Positions 1-8,540 of a stretch of 64,000 nt of DNA are shown piece by piece. The translations under genes and the position numbers were made by a program. The notes beneath the pieces were generated by a model. That model saw nothing but the letters and a program-made list of their open reading frames with translations. It was not told the DNA's origin and did not search any database. Numbering within the stretch: the first letter of the stretch is position 1; every line of letters begins with the position of its first letter. The stretch comes from Streptomyces scabiei 87.22 (GTDB lineage: Bacteria; Actinomycetota; Actinomycetes; Streptomycetales; Streptomycetaceae), in NCBI RefSeq assembly GCF_000091305.1, contig NC_013929.1, forward strand, positions 1,674,001-1,738,000, read 5' to 3'.

Positions 1-2
1 CG

Positions 3-443
3 CAGCCACGGGTGCTGCACGGGCCGCACCACCGCCCCGCACGGCTCGACGACATCCTCGGACAGGGCTGGAGCCTGCTGGGGATCGGTGTAAGCGACAC
101 CGGCTGGGCAACCGTCGTCCGGGCCGGCCTCCCCGAGGCCACCGCCGTGGATGTCTTCCTGGACGACCGCGCGCCGCGTGACCTGGCCGGCCGGACGGGG
201 ATCGCCGACGCCGACGGCCGGCTCGACGCCCTCCTCGCCGGGCTGACCGGTTCCTTCGTCCTCGTGCGCCCCGACCGGTTCGTGGCCGCGGTGTTCACCC
301 CCGACCGGGCCGAGTACGTCGGCGCGACGCTGCGGCGCTTCGCTCCTGCCCGCCCCACCCCGGGCGCCAACCCGCCCGCCTGCCCGCCCACTTCCGACCC
401 CGCCCCCGAGGTCCCGTACGACACCCCAGGAGTACCCCGATGA
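3..443 (+). CDS. FAD-dependent aromatic hydroxylase, C-terminal part (cut by window edge)
   Basis: The window opens inside this gene, so only about the last 146 codons are visible, in the frame beginning at base 3. The visible part resembles the C-terminal thioredoxin-like domain of class A FAD hydroxylases (PheA/TfdB/MhpA type): LDDILGQGW followed by SLLGIG near the edge, then VRPDRFVAAVF around 95 codons in. The FAD-binding fold lies outside the window, so the substrate cannot be named. The tail is proline-rich. The stop overlaps the start of the next gene (ATGA). That neighbour is an FAH-family hydrolase, which suggests an operon that hydroxylates an aromatic ring and processes the ring-cleavage product. 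The family assignment is fairly sure; the function is inference. Confidence 0.7.
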   Translation, partial: QPRVLHGPHHRPARLDDILGQGWSLLGIGVSDTGWATVVRAGLPEATAVDVFLDDRAPRDLAGRTGIADADGRLDALLAGLTGSFVLVRPDRFVAAVFTPDRAEYVGATLRRFAPARPTPGANPPACPPTSDPAPEVPYDTPGVPR

Positions 444-1282
444 GACTGAGCACCGTCCGTATCGCCGACGACCGCGTGACCTCCGCCGCCCGGCAGGAAG
501 GCGACGAACTCGTCCTGCTCCCCTACGCCGACGTGGGCGCGCTGCTCGCAGCCGGCGACGACTGGCAGGAACGCGCGGCCTCCGCCGACGGCGAGCGCCT
601 GCCCCTGGCCGAGTCGTCACTCGCCCCGCTCGTCCCTCACCCGAACAAGATCGTGTGTCTCGGTCTCAACTACGCCACCCACATCAAGGAGATGGGCCGC
701 CCCACCCCCGCGCACCCCACCCTGTTCGCGAAGTACGACGGCGCCCTGATCGGCGCCCACGACGCCATCCACACGCCGCCGGTCAGCGACGACCTCGACT
801 GGGAAGCCGAGTTGGCAGTCGTCGTCGGACGCCCCGGCCGCCGTGTGCCGCGCGAGAAGGCCCTGGAGTACGTCGCCGGCTACACGGTCGCCAACGACGT
901 CACCGTGCGGGACTGGCAGCACCGTACCCGTGAGTTCCTCTCCGGCAAGACCTTCGAGGCCACGACCCCGGTCGGGCCCGCGCTCGTCACCCCCGACGAA
1001 CTCCCGCCCGGTGCCTCGGGGTTGGACATCTCCTGCAGCGTCGACGGACACACCATGCAGAAGTCCAACACCGCGGATCTGCTCTTCGACGTGGCCGAGA
1101 CCGTCGCGTACATCAGCACCATCATCACGCTGCTGCCCGGCGACCTGATCCTCACCGGCACCCCGGGCGGCGTGGGCGCCGGTCGCGATCCGAAGGTGTT
1201 CCTTCGCCCCGGACAAGTGCTGATCACCACCGTGGAAGGCATCGGGGAACTCCGCAACACCGTCATCAAGGACCAGCTGTGA
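440..1282 (+). CDS. fumarylacetoacetate hydrolase family protein
   Basis: The 280-residue protein is a cytoplasmic FAH-fold enzyme. These hydrolyse or decarboxylate acylpyruvate-type products of aromatic ring cleavage using a divalent metal. A short N-terminal segment (1-65) precedes the catalytic domain. The metal ligands are visible as E122 and E124 in DWEAELAVVVG and D153 in ANDVTVRDW; the LTGTPGGVG loop near residue 235 is also typical. The ATG overlaps the previous stop and follows AGGAGTACCCCG, a good ribosome site. Its hydroxylase neighbour suggests a gentisate, homogentisate or homoprotocatechuate-like route, but the substrate is not readable from sequence. The IclR gene downstream is a likely regulator. 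Confidence 0.85.
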   Translation: MRLSTVRIADDRVTSAARQEGDELVLLPYADVGALLAAGDDWQERAASADGERLPLAESSLAPLVPHPNKIVCLGLNYATHIKEMGRPTPAHPTLFAKYDGALIGAHDAIHTPPVSDDLDWEAELAVVVGRPGRRVPREKALEYVAGYTVANDVTVRDWQHRTREFLSGKTFEATTPVGPALVTPDELPPGASGLDISCSVDGHTMQKSNTADLLFDVAETVAYISTIITLLPGDLILTGTPGGVGAGRDPKVFLRPGQVLITTVEGIGELRNTVIKDQL

Positions 1283-1362
1283 ACCATGACCACAGGACAA
1301 CGGCGACCATGCGGCACCGCGCGGCCGCCACCGGCCCACGCCCACCCACTAGAGTCTCTCGT

Positions 1363-2148
1363 ATGTCAGGAAACATGTCTCCCAGCTACCGCGAGCGCAA
1401 CTCCACGGCCGACCGGGCACTGGACATCCTGACCATGTTCGACGACATCCATCTCGTCATCTCCGGAGCCGCCGTGGCCGAGCGGCTCGGCGTGGCGCGC
1501 TCCACCGCGTACCGCTACCTGCAGAGCCTGGTGGCCGGGCGTTTCCTCGAAGAAGCTCCGGGCGGCGGCTTCCGGCTCGGCCTACGAGTGCTGGAGATCG
1601 CCCGAGTGGCCCGCCGCAGTTACGGTCTCTCCGAGGTCGCGGTGCCGTCGATGGAATCGCTCGCCGAGGAGGTGCACGAAACCGTGCTGTTGACCCGGCG
1701 CACCGGTGACCTGGTGGTCTGCGTGGACCGCGCGGAAAGTACCCGCGCGGTGCGGATCTCGTACGAGCGCGGCAGCGCCCTGCCGATCAACGCCGGCGCC
1801 TCCGCCCTTGTCCTGCTGGCCTGGAGCCCGGACGACGAAGCCCGCGGGCTGTTGCAGAACGCCGAACTGCGCCGCTTCACCTCGGCCACCCTCACCGACG
1901 TCGACGCCCTGATGGAACGACTCGGCCGGATCCGCCGCATCGGCTACTCCGTCACCCGCGGCGAACTGGATCCCGACGTGGTCGGCATCGCCGCCCCGAT
2001 CCGGGACGAGAACAAGCAGGTGGTCGCGGCGGTCAGCGTGGCCGCCCTCGCCTCCCGGGTCTACCCGGAGGCGGAGACGGAGATCGCTCAGAAGGTTCTG
2101 GCCACCGCGCAGGAGATCAGCGAGCGGATGGCCGTCGTCGCGGGCTGA
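1363..2148 (+). CDS. IclR-family transcriptional regulator
   Basis: The protein (261 residues from ATG 1363) has an N-terminal winged helix (about residues 10-75, with VAERLGVARSTAYRYLQSL as recognition region) and a C-terminal IclR effector domain (GDLVVCVDRAESTRAVRIS, then LDPDVVGIAAPIRDE). IclR proteins commonly control aromatic-acid catabolism. The frame is open back to a GTG at 1279, but those residues are low-complexity and family proteins begin close to the winged helix. ATG 1375 is another possible start, preceded by AGGAAAC. The gene is co-directional with the hydrolase 80 bases upstream, so it probably regulates that operon and itself, by inference. Confidence 0.85.
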   Translation: MSGNMSPSYRERNSTADRALDILTMFDDIHLVISGAAVAERLGVARSTAYRYLQSLVAGRFLEEAPGGGFRLGLRVLEIARVARRSYGLSEVAVPSMESLAEEVHETVLLTRRTGDLVVCVDRAESTRAVRISYERGSALPINAGASALVLLAWSPDDEARGLLQNAELRRFTSATLTDVDALMERLGRIRRIGYSVTRGELDPDVVGIAAPIRDENKQVVAAVSVAALASRVYPEAETEIAQKVLATAQEISERMAVVAG

Positions 2149-2689
2149 CCCCTGGTCCTGCTCCGTCCGGGAGGGGTGACGCGGTAAGCCGTGTCAGGGC
2201 TCGACCGTGCGCCAGGCACACAATTTCTCAGTATCACGGCGACCGGCCCTCTGTGGTCGAGATGGATGCCTCCGAGGCCCAGCGATTCGTCGGTAAGGCA
2301 ATGGAAGGCGGATGTCGTCCTACGCACCGGCGAAGGCATGACCACCGTCTCGCACAAAGAGCTCGGCTCGCCAGCCGCGGCGAGGAAACAGCCCCAACTC
2401 CGGAAACGTCGACCAGCCATTGACGCTCACCGGTGTCAGCAACCAACACGGATCACAAGGCAGATGCACAGCCGAGCGGAGTTCGCGCGACAACGCTCAC
2501 CGGGACCGTAGCGCAGATCAGAAACACCCAGGTCAGCGGCGTGCGAGGCGCCTGGTACCTGCCCGGCCCTCACCGGAAGTGGGGTGCGGTGATTCCACCG
2601 TCTGGTTTGGGCAGCGACCGCGTCCTACTGTCAGAAAACCGCAGCTCGTGGCGAAATTCTGCACGACGGCAGTCAAAGGAGACGGCTTC
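2149..2689 (+). other. Intergenic stretch upstream of the carotenoid-oxygenase cluster
   Basis: These 541 bases contain short open frames on both strands, but none has family-like residues or a convincing ribosome site. The stretch should hold the promoter of the next operon. TGGTTT, 17 bases, then TACTGT near 2608-2635 is a weak sigma-70-like possibility. I see no repeat or RNA gene. Confidence 0.5.
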
Positions 2690-4171
2690 ATGGCAAAGAC
2701 TTTTCCCCCCGAAATCACCATGGGAATGGACGAGCCGTGCCGGTTCGATATCGAGGTGTTCGATCTGGAGGTCCTCGAGGGCTCAGTACCCGCGGACATC
2801 GACGGCCTGTTCGTCCAGGCGGTTCCGGACCAGGTGTATGTTCCCGAGGTCCCGGTGCTGTGGCCGATGACCACCGCTGCGGGCGGGGACGGCGCGGTAC
2901 GCGCCTTTCGAATCAAGGACGGCTGCGTCGACTTCCGGACCCGCTATGTACGCACCGAGCGTTTTCTGCTCGAGCGCGAGGCCCGCCGATCCCTCTACGG
3001 GAATTACCGGGATCCGTACTCCGACGATCCGAGCGTCGCCGGCACGAGCCGTACGACGGCGAACACCGCCATCTACTTCCACGCCGGCCGGATGCTGGCG
3101 TCGAAGGAAGACGGACTGCCGTACGAGATCGATCCCGTAACCCTCGAGACCCGGGGCGTATGGGATGCGCACGGTGATATCACGAGTCTGACCTTCACAG
3201 CCCACCCGAAATTCGACTCGGACACCGGCGAGATGTTCGGTTTCGGTTACGCCGCGAAAGGCGAGACCACGCGCGACATCGCCTACTACGTGATCGACGC
3301 CTCGGGCAAGGTGATCCACGAGGCTTGGTTCGAGGCACCGTACTCGGCCATGATCCACGATTGCGCGCTGACCAAGAACTTCATGCTCTTCCCGGTCATG
3401 CCCATCACCAGCGACCTCGACCGTCTGAAGGCCGGCGGCCCGCACTTCGTGTACGACGGCGACCTTCCGCAGGTCTTCGGAGTCATTCCGCGCTTCGGTG
3501 ATGCTTCCGAGGTGCGCTGGTTCCAGGCCCCGCCGGCCTTTCCCGGCCACACGATCAACGCCTACGAGGAGGACGGCGCAATCGTCTTCGACCTGTACGA
3601 GGCGGACGGCAACGGCTTCGCACCGGTCGTGCCCGACAAGAACGGCAGGCCGACACCGCCTGGCAGCGTCACCACCCGGCACGTGCGCTGGCACATCGAC
3701 TACCACACAGGCGAGCAGCGGCTCACCGAGCGGGAGGTGCTGGCAGTCGTCAACGGCGAAGGGCCGCACATCGACCCGCGCCGCGATTCGAAGCCGTACC
3801 GCCACGTCTTCGTGCCGACGCTCGACCGCGACAAGCTCGAGACCGACGTCAACGGCCGCCCCTATCCGGTGATGTTCAACCAGCTCAGTCACTTCGACCT
3901 GGTAGCCGGGACCCGTGACGACTGGTATCCCGGGCCGGCCGCAACGTTCCAGGACCCCGTGTACTTCACCAAGTCCCCTGAGTCCGCAGAGGACGACGGC
4001 TATCTGATCGCCACGCTCAACTGGCCGACGGAAAAGCGCAGCGAACTCGTCATCCTCGACACGCTCGACCTCGCAAGCGGGCCGGTCGCCCGGCTGCGGC
4101 TTCCTGTACGCATGCGCCTCGGCATCCATTCGACGTGGATCGACGGCGCCCTCGTCCCCTCCTGGAGGTGA
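2690..4171 (+). CDS. Carotenoid/lignostilbene oxygenase family protein
   Basis: This 493-residue protein belongs to the non-heme Fe(II) carotenoid cleavage oxygenase family (seven-bladed propeller). Members cleave a C=C bond of apocarotenoids, stilbenes, isoeugenol or similar alkenes to aldehydes. The four iron-binding histidines are recognisable in context: H172 (AHPKFD), H223 (MIHDCALT), H287 (GHTINAYEEDG) and H480 (GIHSTW). The length is normal. The start is ATG 2690, because AAAGGAGAC lies 7 bases upstream and residues before it look non-coding. It leads a cluster with a SnoaL-like protein, a transporter and, further on, an aldehyde dehydrogenase that could oxidise an aldehyde product. 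Whether the substrate is a stilbene, phenylpropene or apocarotenoid is open. Confidence 0.88.
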   Translation: MAKTFPPEITMGMDEPCRFDIEVFDLEVLEGSVPADIDGLFVQAVPDQVYVPEVPVLWPMTTAAGGDGAVRAFRIKDGCVDFRTRYVRTERFLLEREARRSLYGNYRDPYSDDPSVAGTSRTTANTAIYFHAGRMLASKEDGLPYEIDPVTLETRGVWDAHGDITSLTFTAHPKFDSDTGEMFGFGYAAKGETTRDIAYYVIDASGKVIHEAWFEAPYSAMIHDCALTKNFMLFPVMPITSDLDRLKAGGPHFVYDGDLPQVFGVIPRFGDASEVRWFQAPPAFPGHTINAYEEDGAIVFDLYEADGNGFAPVVPDKNGRPTPPGSVTTRHVRWHIDYHTGEQRLTEREVLAVVNGEGPHIDPRRDSKPYRHVFVPTLDRDKLETDVNGRPYPVMFNQLSHFDLVAGTRDDWYPGPAATFQDPVYFTKSPESAEDDGYLIATLNWPTEKRSELVILDTLDLASGPVARLRLPVRMRLGIHSTWIDGALVPSWR

Positions 4172-4177
4172 CCCGCC

Positions 4178-4555
4178 ATGTCCGGTGACCAGTCCAAGGA
4201 CATCGTGCTCAAGATGATGTCACTCCTCGTCGATCCCTCGACCTCGGAACAGGCGCGCGAATACCTCACCGAGTCCTATGTCCAGCACAATCCCAACATC
4301 GACTCGGGAGCCGACGCGATCATCGAGTGGACGAAAACCGATCAGGCTCGCGTGGCCCGGGAATCCATGCGCCCTGCGCCCGAGCCTCCGGTGTTCGTCG
4401 CCGAAGGAGACAAGGTCGTGATGATGCTGGCCCGGGACCTGCCCGATCCGGATGACCCGGGCAAGACCTATCGCTCCTACTGGTTCGACATGTGGCGGAT
4501 CGAGGACGGCAAGCTCGCCGAGCACTGGGACGGCGCTCCCAAAGAAGCAGGATAG
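4178..4555 (+). CDS. SnoaL-like (NTF2 fold) protein
   Basis: The 125-residue protein has the SnoaL/NTF2-like signature: an N-terminal helix, YVQHNPNI around residue 34, then a strand-rich half with FDMWRIEDGKLAEHWDG near the end. The fold forms a cone-shaped pocket and serves as cyclase, isomerase, dehydratase or ligand binder, so the chemistry cannot be assigned. The ATG sits 6 bases after the oxygenase stop and uses GGAGGTGA as ribosome site, so the two are translated from one message. It may process or bind the oxygenase product. Confidence 0.8.
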   Translation: MSGDQSKDIVLKMMSLLVDPSTSEQAREYLTESYVQHNPNIDSGADAIIEWTKTDQARVARESMRPAPEPPVFVAEGDKVVMMLARDLPDPDDPGKTYRSYWFDMWRIEDGKLAEHWDGAPKEAG

Positions 4556-4600
4556 ACGTCGAATTCGGGCAACGGAGCCCGGTCGCGAGAGGGTTTTCGA

Positions 4601-5905
4601 ATGTCATCGTATCCTCGCATCTCCGCTACAGTGGCCGCTTTCTTCTGCATGTCCTTCGGCATGTCGGCCATTTACGTCGGATCTCTGTCGGTCTTTCTCG
4701 GTCCGGTATCGGCATCGATGGGTTGGGGCGTTTCCGTCTTCACCTTGGTGTTCACGGTGTCCGCCTACGTCGGCGCTTTCAGCACTCCCTTCAGCGGGCG
4801 CCTGATCGACCGGGTCGGGGTGCGCATCCCGGTCACCATCGGTGTCGCGACCTTCGCCCTGGGGCTGTTCGGCCTGTCCCGGATACACTCAACAGGATTC
4901 GTGTTCTGGGCATCCGCCGTCTGCATCGGCATCGGTGCCGCACTGGCCGGGCCGGTAGCCCACGTGCGCGTCGTCTCCTCGTGGTGGGACAGCAACCGGG
5001 CGCTCGCCCTCGGTCTGGTGGTCGCGGTGGCCCCCGCACTGTCGCAGTCCCTGGTCGCGCCGGTGGCGCGATGGCTGATCGACGCATTCGGCTGGCGCAC
5101 CGCCTACGAGGTGCTGGCCGCCGCTGTCCTGGTCGTCGGATGCATATCGGCCCTGTTCTTCCTGAAGGTGCGGAGCGCGGATGCCGCCACGGATTCCCCG
5201 GCTGCTGCCACGCCGTCCCCGGCGGTCTTCGAAGGCGTGCCCGCAAAGCGGGCATACCGATCCCGGACCTTCTGGACCCTGACGGCGGCGGAGTGCCTCG
5301 CGACGAGTTCGTTGATCGGCACGCAGGCGCACATGGTGCACTGGTTCACCGGCCGCGGCGTCACCGGCGGCACGGCGACTTTCCTGGTATCCCTCATGGC
5401 GGTGTCCGGGATGGTCGGCGTGCTCTTTTCCGGCTCCCTCACCGACCGCATCAGGTCGCACCGCGTCGCCGCCGTGCTCTACACCCTGCCGGCGATCAGC
5501 CTGGTCCTGCTTCTCGCCGCCGGGGACACCTTGTGGATGCTGGGCGTCGGAGTCGTCCTGATGGGATGCGCGCTGACCGCCGTGACGCTCCTGTTGCCCT
5601 ACCTGATCACCCGGTACTTCGGGCTTCGGGCATCCGCCGAGATATTCGGCATCAGCCTCGCGTGCAGCATGATCAGCATCGGAACCGGGCCCACGCTGAT
5701 CGGTATGGGCTTCGACACCTCCGGCAGCTACACGCTCCCGATCTCACTCGCTGTGGCCGCCACCACCGTTTCCGCGCTGCTCATGTTCAGGCTCAAGCCG
5801 TACATCTACGCGGTGGTCAAGCCCGCTCCTCGCGATGCGGGCAGGACGCACACGGTCACGGGCGGGACGGACACACGCCTCTCCGGACAGGAGGCAACCC
5901 CCTAG
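4601..5905 (+). CDS. MFS transporter
   Basis: The 434-residue protein has about 12 hydrophobic segments in two halves, split by a hydrophilic loop around residues 190-220. GRLIDRVGVR after the second helix is the MFS motif-A region and SGSLTDRIRSH is its counterpart in the second half. The overall look is of the OxlT/monocarboxylate-type branch. It probably carries an organic acid or the pathway substrate or product across the membrane. The start at 4601 follows GAGAGGG. It lies 45 bases after the SnoaL-like gene, in the same direction and probably the same operon. Confidence 0.85.
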   Translation: MSSYPRISATVAAFFCMSFGMSAIYVGSLSVFLGPVSASMGWGVSVFTLVFTVSAYVGAFSTPFSGRLIDRVGVRIPVTIGVATFALGLFGLSRIHSTGFVFWASAVCIGIGAALAGPVAHVRVVSSWWDSNRALALGLVVAVAPALSQSLVAPVARWLIDAFGWRTAYEVLAAAVLVVGCISALFFLKVRSADAATDSPAAATPSPAVFEGVPAKRAYRSRTFWTLTAAECLATSSLIGTQAHMVHWFTGRGVTGGTATFLVSLMAVSGMVGVLFSGSLTDRIRSHRVAAVLYTLPAISLVLLLAAGDTLWMLGVGVVLMGCALTAVTLLLPYLITRYFGLRASAEIFGISLACSMISIGTGPTLIGMGFDTSGSYTLPISLAVAATTVSALLMFRLKPYIYAVVKPAPRDAGRTHTVTGGTDTRLSGQEATP

Positions 5906-5978
5906 CCTCGGCGAGCCGCCGGCAACCGAGTGCGATCACGCCCGTTGCTCCGCCACCCCCCGGATCTGAGGGACAGCG

Positions 5979-7526
5979 ATGAACACAACCAGACGCTCTC
6001 GCGGGCCCTCCGATGGCCCCGGCGGAGCACGGCACCCCCGTACGACCGGAGCGACCGGAGCGACCGGAGCGACCGGAAAAATGCTGTCGGAGCTCTACTC
6101 CAGCGTGGTCGGCGACCAGGAGCGACTGACCAAACTGCCTCTGGTCGTCTCCCGGGACATGGAGGAACGTTTCATCCGCGACGGCTGGCCGGTCGGCAAG
6201 GTGTACGGCAGCGAGGCCGACATGGCCGCGTACTACGGCGTCGGCCGGGACGTCATGCGGGAGGCCGTACGCGTGCTGGAGGCACGTGACGAGGTGCGGG
6301 TACGGCGCGGCCCGCAGGGCGGCATCGCAGTCGCCAGGCCGGGCGGCACACATCTGCTGGTCATGATCGGCGGTTACGCCTACCTCACCGGCCTGGGACT
6401 GCCGGACATCGTCGAGGCGTGGAGTGCCGTGCACATCAGCGCCGTACGTCTCATAGGCGACCGGTCACGGCAGGCCGGCGGAAGGCCGCTGTGGGAGAAC
6501 CATGCGGCGGACGACGGCGAGATGCCGGACACCGCCGCGCTGCTCGGGCGATTCGCCACCGAGGTGATCGGCGCAAGCGACAGCGGTCCGCTGAAGTACT
6601 TCAACGACGTCCTGGCCCCACTGCTGCCGCGGATGAGTACCGCCCTGGAGGCCGACGCGCTGGCCGACATACGGCAGCGGATCATCCATGACCTCGATCG
6701 CGGCCGTACGGAGGACGCCGTGCGTCAGGCGCGTCCGCTCTTCTGCGGCGCGGCGCGGGACACCCTCGCGCAGGTCGCACGGACGGGCGACTGGAAGGGC
6801 ACGCCGGTGCCGGAGCCGCTCGAGCAGATGCGCATACCCGCGTTCGCGGCCGTGCGGCGGATGATGTCGGAGATCACGCCAGGGGAATGGGTGCGAGGCC
6901 GGCCACTGGGCAACGAGTGCGAACTGGCCGAACGATTCGGCGTCGATCGCAGCGTCATCCGCCAGGCGATCCGCATGATGGAGGACGCGGAGACGGCGGT
7001 CACGTTGCCCGGACGCGGACACGGCCTGGTGACCCGGTGCCCGGGCCCAGCCCCCCTGAGCCGTCAGGTCTGCGTCTACCTCGCATCGCACTCCGAACCG
7101 CCCGAGGGCGCCGCCCTGGCACTCGGCAGTCTCATGATCGAGATGGCCGAGATCGCCGCCAGGAAGACAGGTCCCCGCGATGCCGAGCTTTTCGACGCGC
7201 TCTTCGATGAACTGCGACAACTGACGAGTGCCGCGCCGATAGCCAGTTTTCAGCTGATCGAAAGGCTGCAGAACCGCCTGGCGCGCAATGTGCTGCTGTC
7301 GCTCTTCGTGAATGGCATCAAGGCCTATGTGTCCTGGAGCATGAGCGAGGAGTTGCATGCGCCGTCCTGGGTCATCGAGTTTTTCGCCCAGTCCACACAT
7401 GATGTCCTGCGGGCCATCGGCCGTCGTGACGCACCGGAAGCAGCCCGGCTTCAGGCCATGAAACAGGAAATGCTCGCGCAGTACCGCCAAGCCGTGCTCG
7501 AAGGGCAGGAGCCGGAATTCCGGTGA
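5979..7526 (+). CDS. GntR-type regulator with two winged-helix domains
   Basis: This 515-residue protein carries two FadR/GntR-like units in one chain. The first winged helix is about residues 55-118 (SEADMAAYYGVGRDVMREAV, then RRGPQGGIAVARP). The second lies around residues 280-345 (CELAERFGVDRSVIRQAIRM, then LPGRGHGLVT). Each is followed by a helical region resembling an FCD-type effector domain. GntR proteins normally have one such unit and dimerise, so this looks like an internal tandem duplication acting as a pseudo-dimer. The N-terminus contains a Gly-Ala-Thr repeat encoded by 9-base DNA repeats; an internal ATG at 6081 is an alternative start after it. Its position suggests control of the surrounding catabolic genes. 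Confidence 0.8.
   Translation: MNTTRRSRGPSDGPGGARHPRTTGATGATGATGKMLSELYSSVVGDQERLTKLPLVVSRDMEERFIRDGWPVGKVYGSEADMAAYYGVGRDVMREAVRVLEARDEVRVRRGPQGGIAVARPGGTHLLVMIGGYAYLTGLGLPDIVEAWSAVHISAVRLIGDRSRQAGGRPLWENHAADDGEMPDTAALLGRFATEVIGASDSGPLKYFNDVLAPLLPRMSTALEADALADIRQRIIHDLDRGRTEDAVRQARPLFCGAARDTLAQVARTGDWKGTPVPEPLEQMRIPAFAAVRRMMSEITPGEWVRGRPLGNECELAERFGVDRSVIRQAIRMMEDAETAVTLPGRGHGLVTRCPGPAPLSRQVCVYLASHSEPPEGAALALGSLMIEMAEIAARKTGPRDAELFDALFDELRQLTSAAPIASFQLIERLQNRLARNVLLSLFVNGIKAYVSWSMSEELHAPSWVIEFFAQSTHDVLRAIGRRDAPEAARLQAMKQEMLAQYRQAVLEGQEPEFR
6042..6077 (+). repeat. 9-bp tandem repeat within the GntR gene N-terminus
   Basis: Four consecutive copies of a 9-base unit (GCGACCGGA; the first copy differs at one base) encode the Thr-Gly-Ala repeat around residues 22-33 of the double GntR regulator. 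Because the unit is a multiple of three, copy-number change would lengthen or shorten the protein without a frameshift. Confidence 0.85.
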
Positions 7527-7672
7527 ATCAGGTGAATTGCACCCGGCCCCTTCGCAGTCAATAACCCTGGCAGACCCGAATACGCCGTCTGGTTACCGAG
7601 AGGGCCGAGGCCTAGGGTCAATCTGCGTGGACCGATAGGAAACATCCACGCACAGAGCGGAGGCGGGCAGGA

Positions 7673-8524
7673 ATGCGAACCCTGACAGGTGGTGTCGGAA
7701 TGACGCACGGCTGGGAACCCGAGCGGGACCTTTTCAGGCACGGGGAGAGCTTCCTGCAGAGCTTGGTGGGGCACGATCCGGGCCTCGCGAGCCTCGCGCA
7801 CTCTTTCCGGGCGACGGAGAACGCCGATGAGACCGCGCCAGGACATGGACTCTGGGCGACCGCCGAGGATTTCCTCGGCCTACAGACCTTCGCCGATCCG
7901 GTCCAGGGGCAGCTCATCACCATGGGGGTCGTCGTCGCGGCGGGACAACGCCGGCCGTTCGGCCTGCGACTGAAGGTCGTCGGGGACGAGGTGACCGAGG
8001 CAGAGGCCGTCATCAGTACCGATCCGAGCGGGCACTTCGCCGATGTGGACCAGTTGCTGGCACCCGACGTGCTCTACGACGCACCGGTTCCCCCCGACCG
8101 AGCCTGCGACCGGGACGGGCTGGTCCTCGCGGCGGACAGCTACTGGACCGCACTGCAGGAAAGCGACGGCAGCCTGGCTCGCTTCGGATACCGATGTGAC
8201 CGTTACGACAACGGCAAGAAGGTGACGAACACCCTCACCACTCTGCTGTCTCCGGACGCCACCGTGCACACCGTCGCGAGTTGCCTGAACAACACCCGAG
8301 GCGCCAGACCGACGGCCCGTGGGCGCCGCTGTCCCGTTGTCGACGTGGCCCGCGGGATCGCGGCGAGTGTGGTCGTCGTCGACTTCCACCCCGTCCCCGG
8401 CAGCCCGCGGCCCGACAGCGGCTCTTTTTACATGATGGCCCTCTTCAAAGTGGTCGACAACGAAATACGCAGTATCGACGAAATACGAGAAATCCTGCCG
8501 CTCGGCACGCCATCGGCTTGGTGA
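7673..8524 (+). CDS. DUF8021-like protein of unknown function
   Basis: The 283-residue protein resembles the DUF8021 domain, common in fungi and also found in actinobacteria. It has FGLRLKVVGDEVTEAEAVI in the middle, then a segment with LAADSYWTALQESDGS, and RFGYRCDRYDNGKKVTN; the last third includes SFYMMALFKVVDNEIRSIDEI. The two halves look SnoaL/NTF2-like, so a binding or lyase-type role is possible, but no activity can be assigned. Start ATG 7673 follows a GGAG 10 bases upstream; ATG 7700 (after AGGTGG) is an alternative. The next gene begins 16 bases after the stop, so it is co-transcribed with the flavin monooxygenase. Confidence 0.7.
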   Translation: MRTLTGGVGMTHGWEPERDLFRHGESFLQSLVGHDPGLASLAHSFRATENADETAPGHGLWATAEDFLGLQTFADPVQGQLITMGVVVAAGQRRPFGLRLKVVGDEVTEAEAVISTDPSGHFADVDQLLAPDVLYDAPVPPDRACDRDGLVLAADSYWTALQESDGSLARFGYRCDRYDNGKKVTNTLTTLLSPDATVHTVASCLNNTRGARPTARGRRCPVVDVARGIAASVVVVDFHPVPGSPRPDSGSFYMMALFKVVDNEIRSIDEIREILPLGTPSAW

Positions 8525-8540
8525 GAGAAAGGATACGTAC

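Noticed and set aside
3..443. Partial FAD hydroxylase considered as kynurenine 3-monooxygenase
   Set aside because: The visible C-terminal domain is of the PheA/MhpA type, which kynurenine monooxygenases lack.
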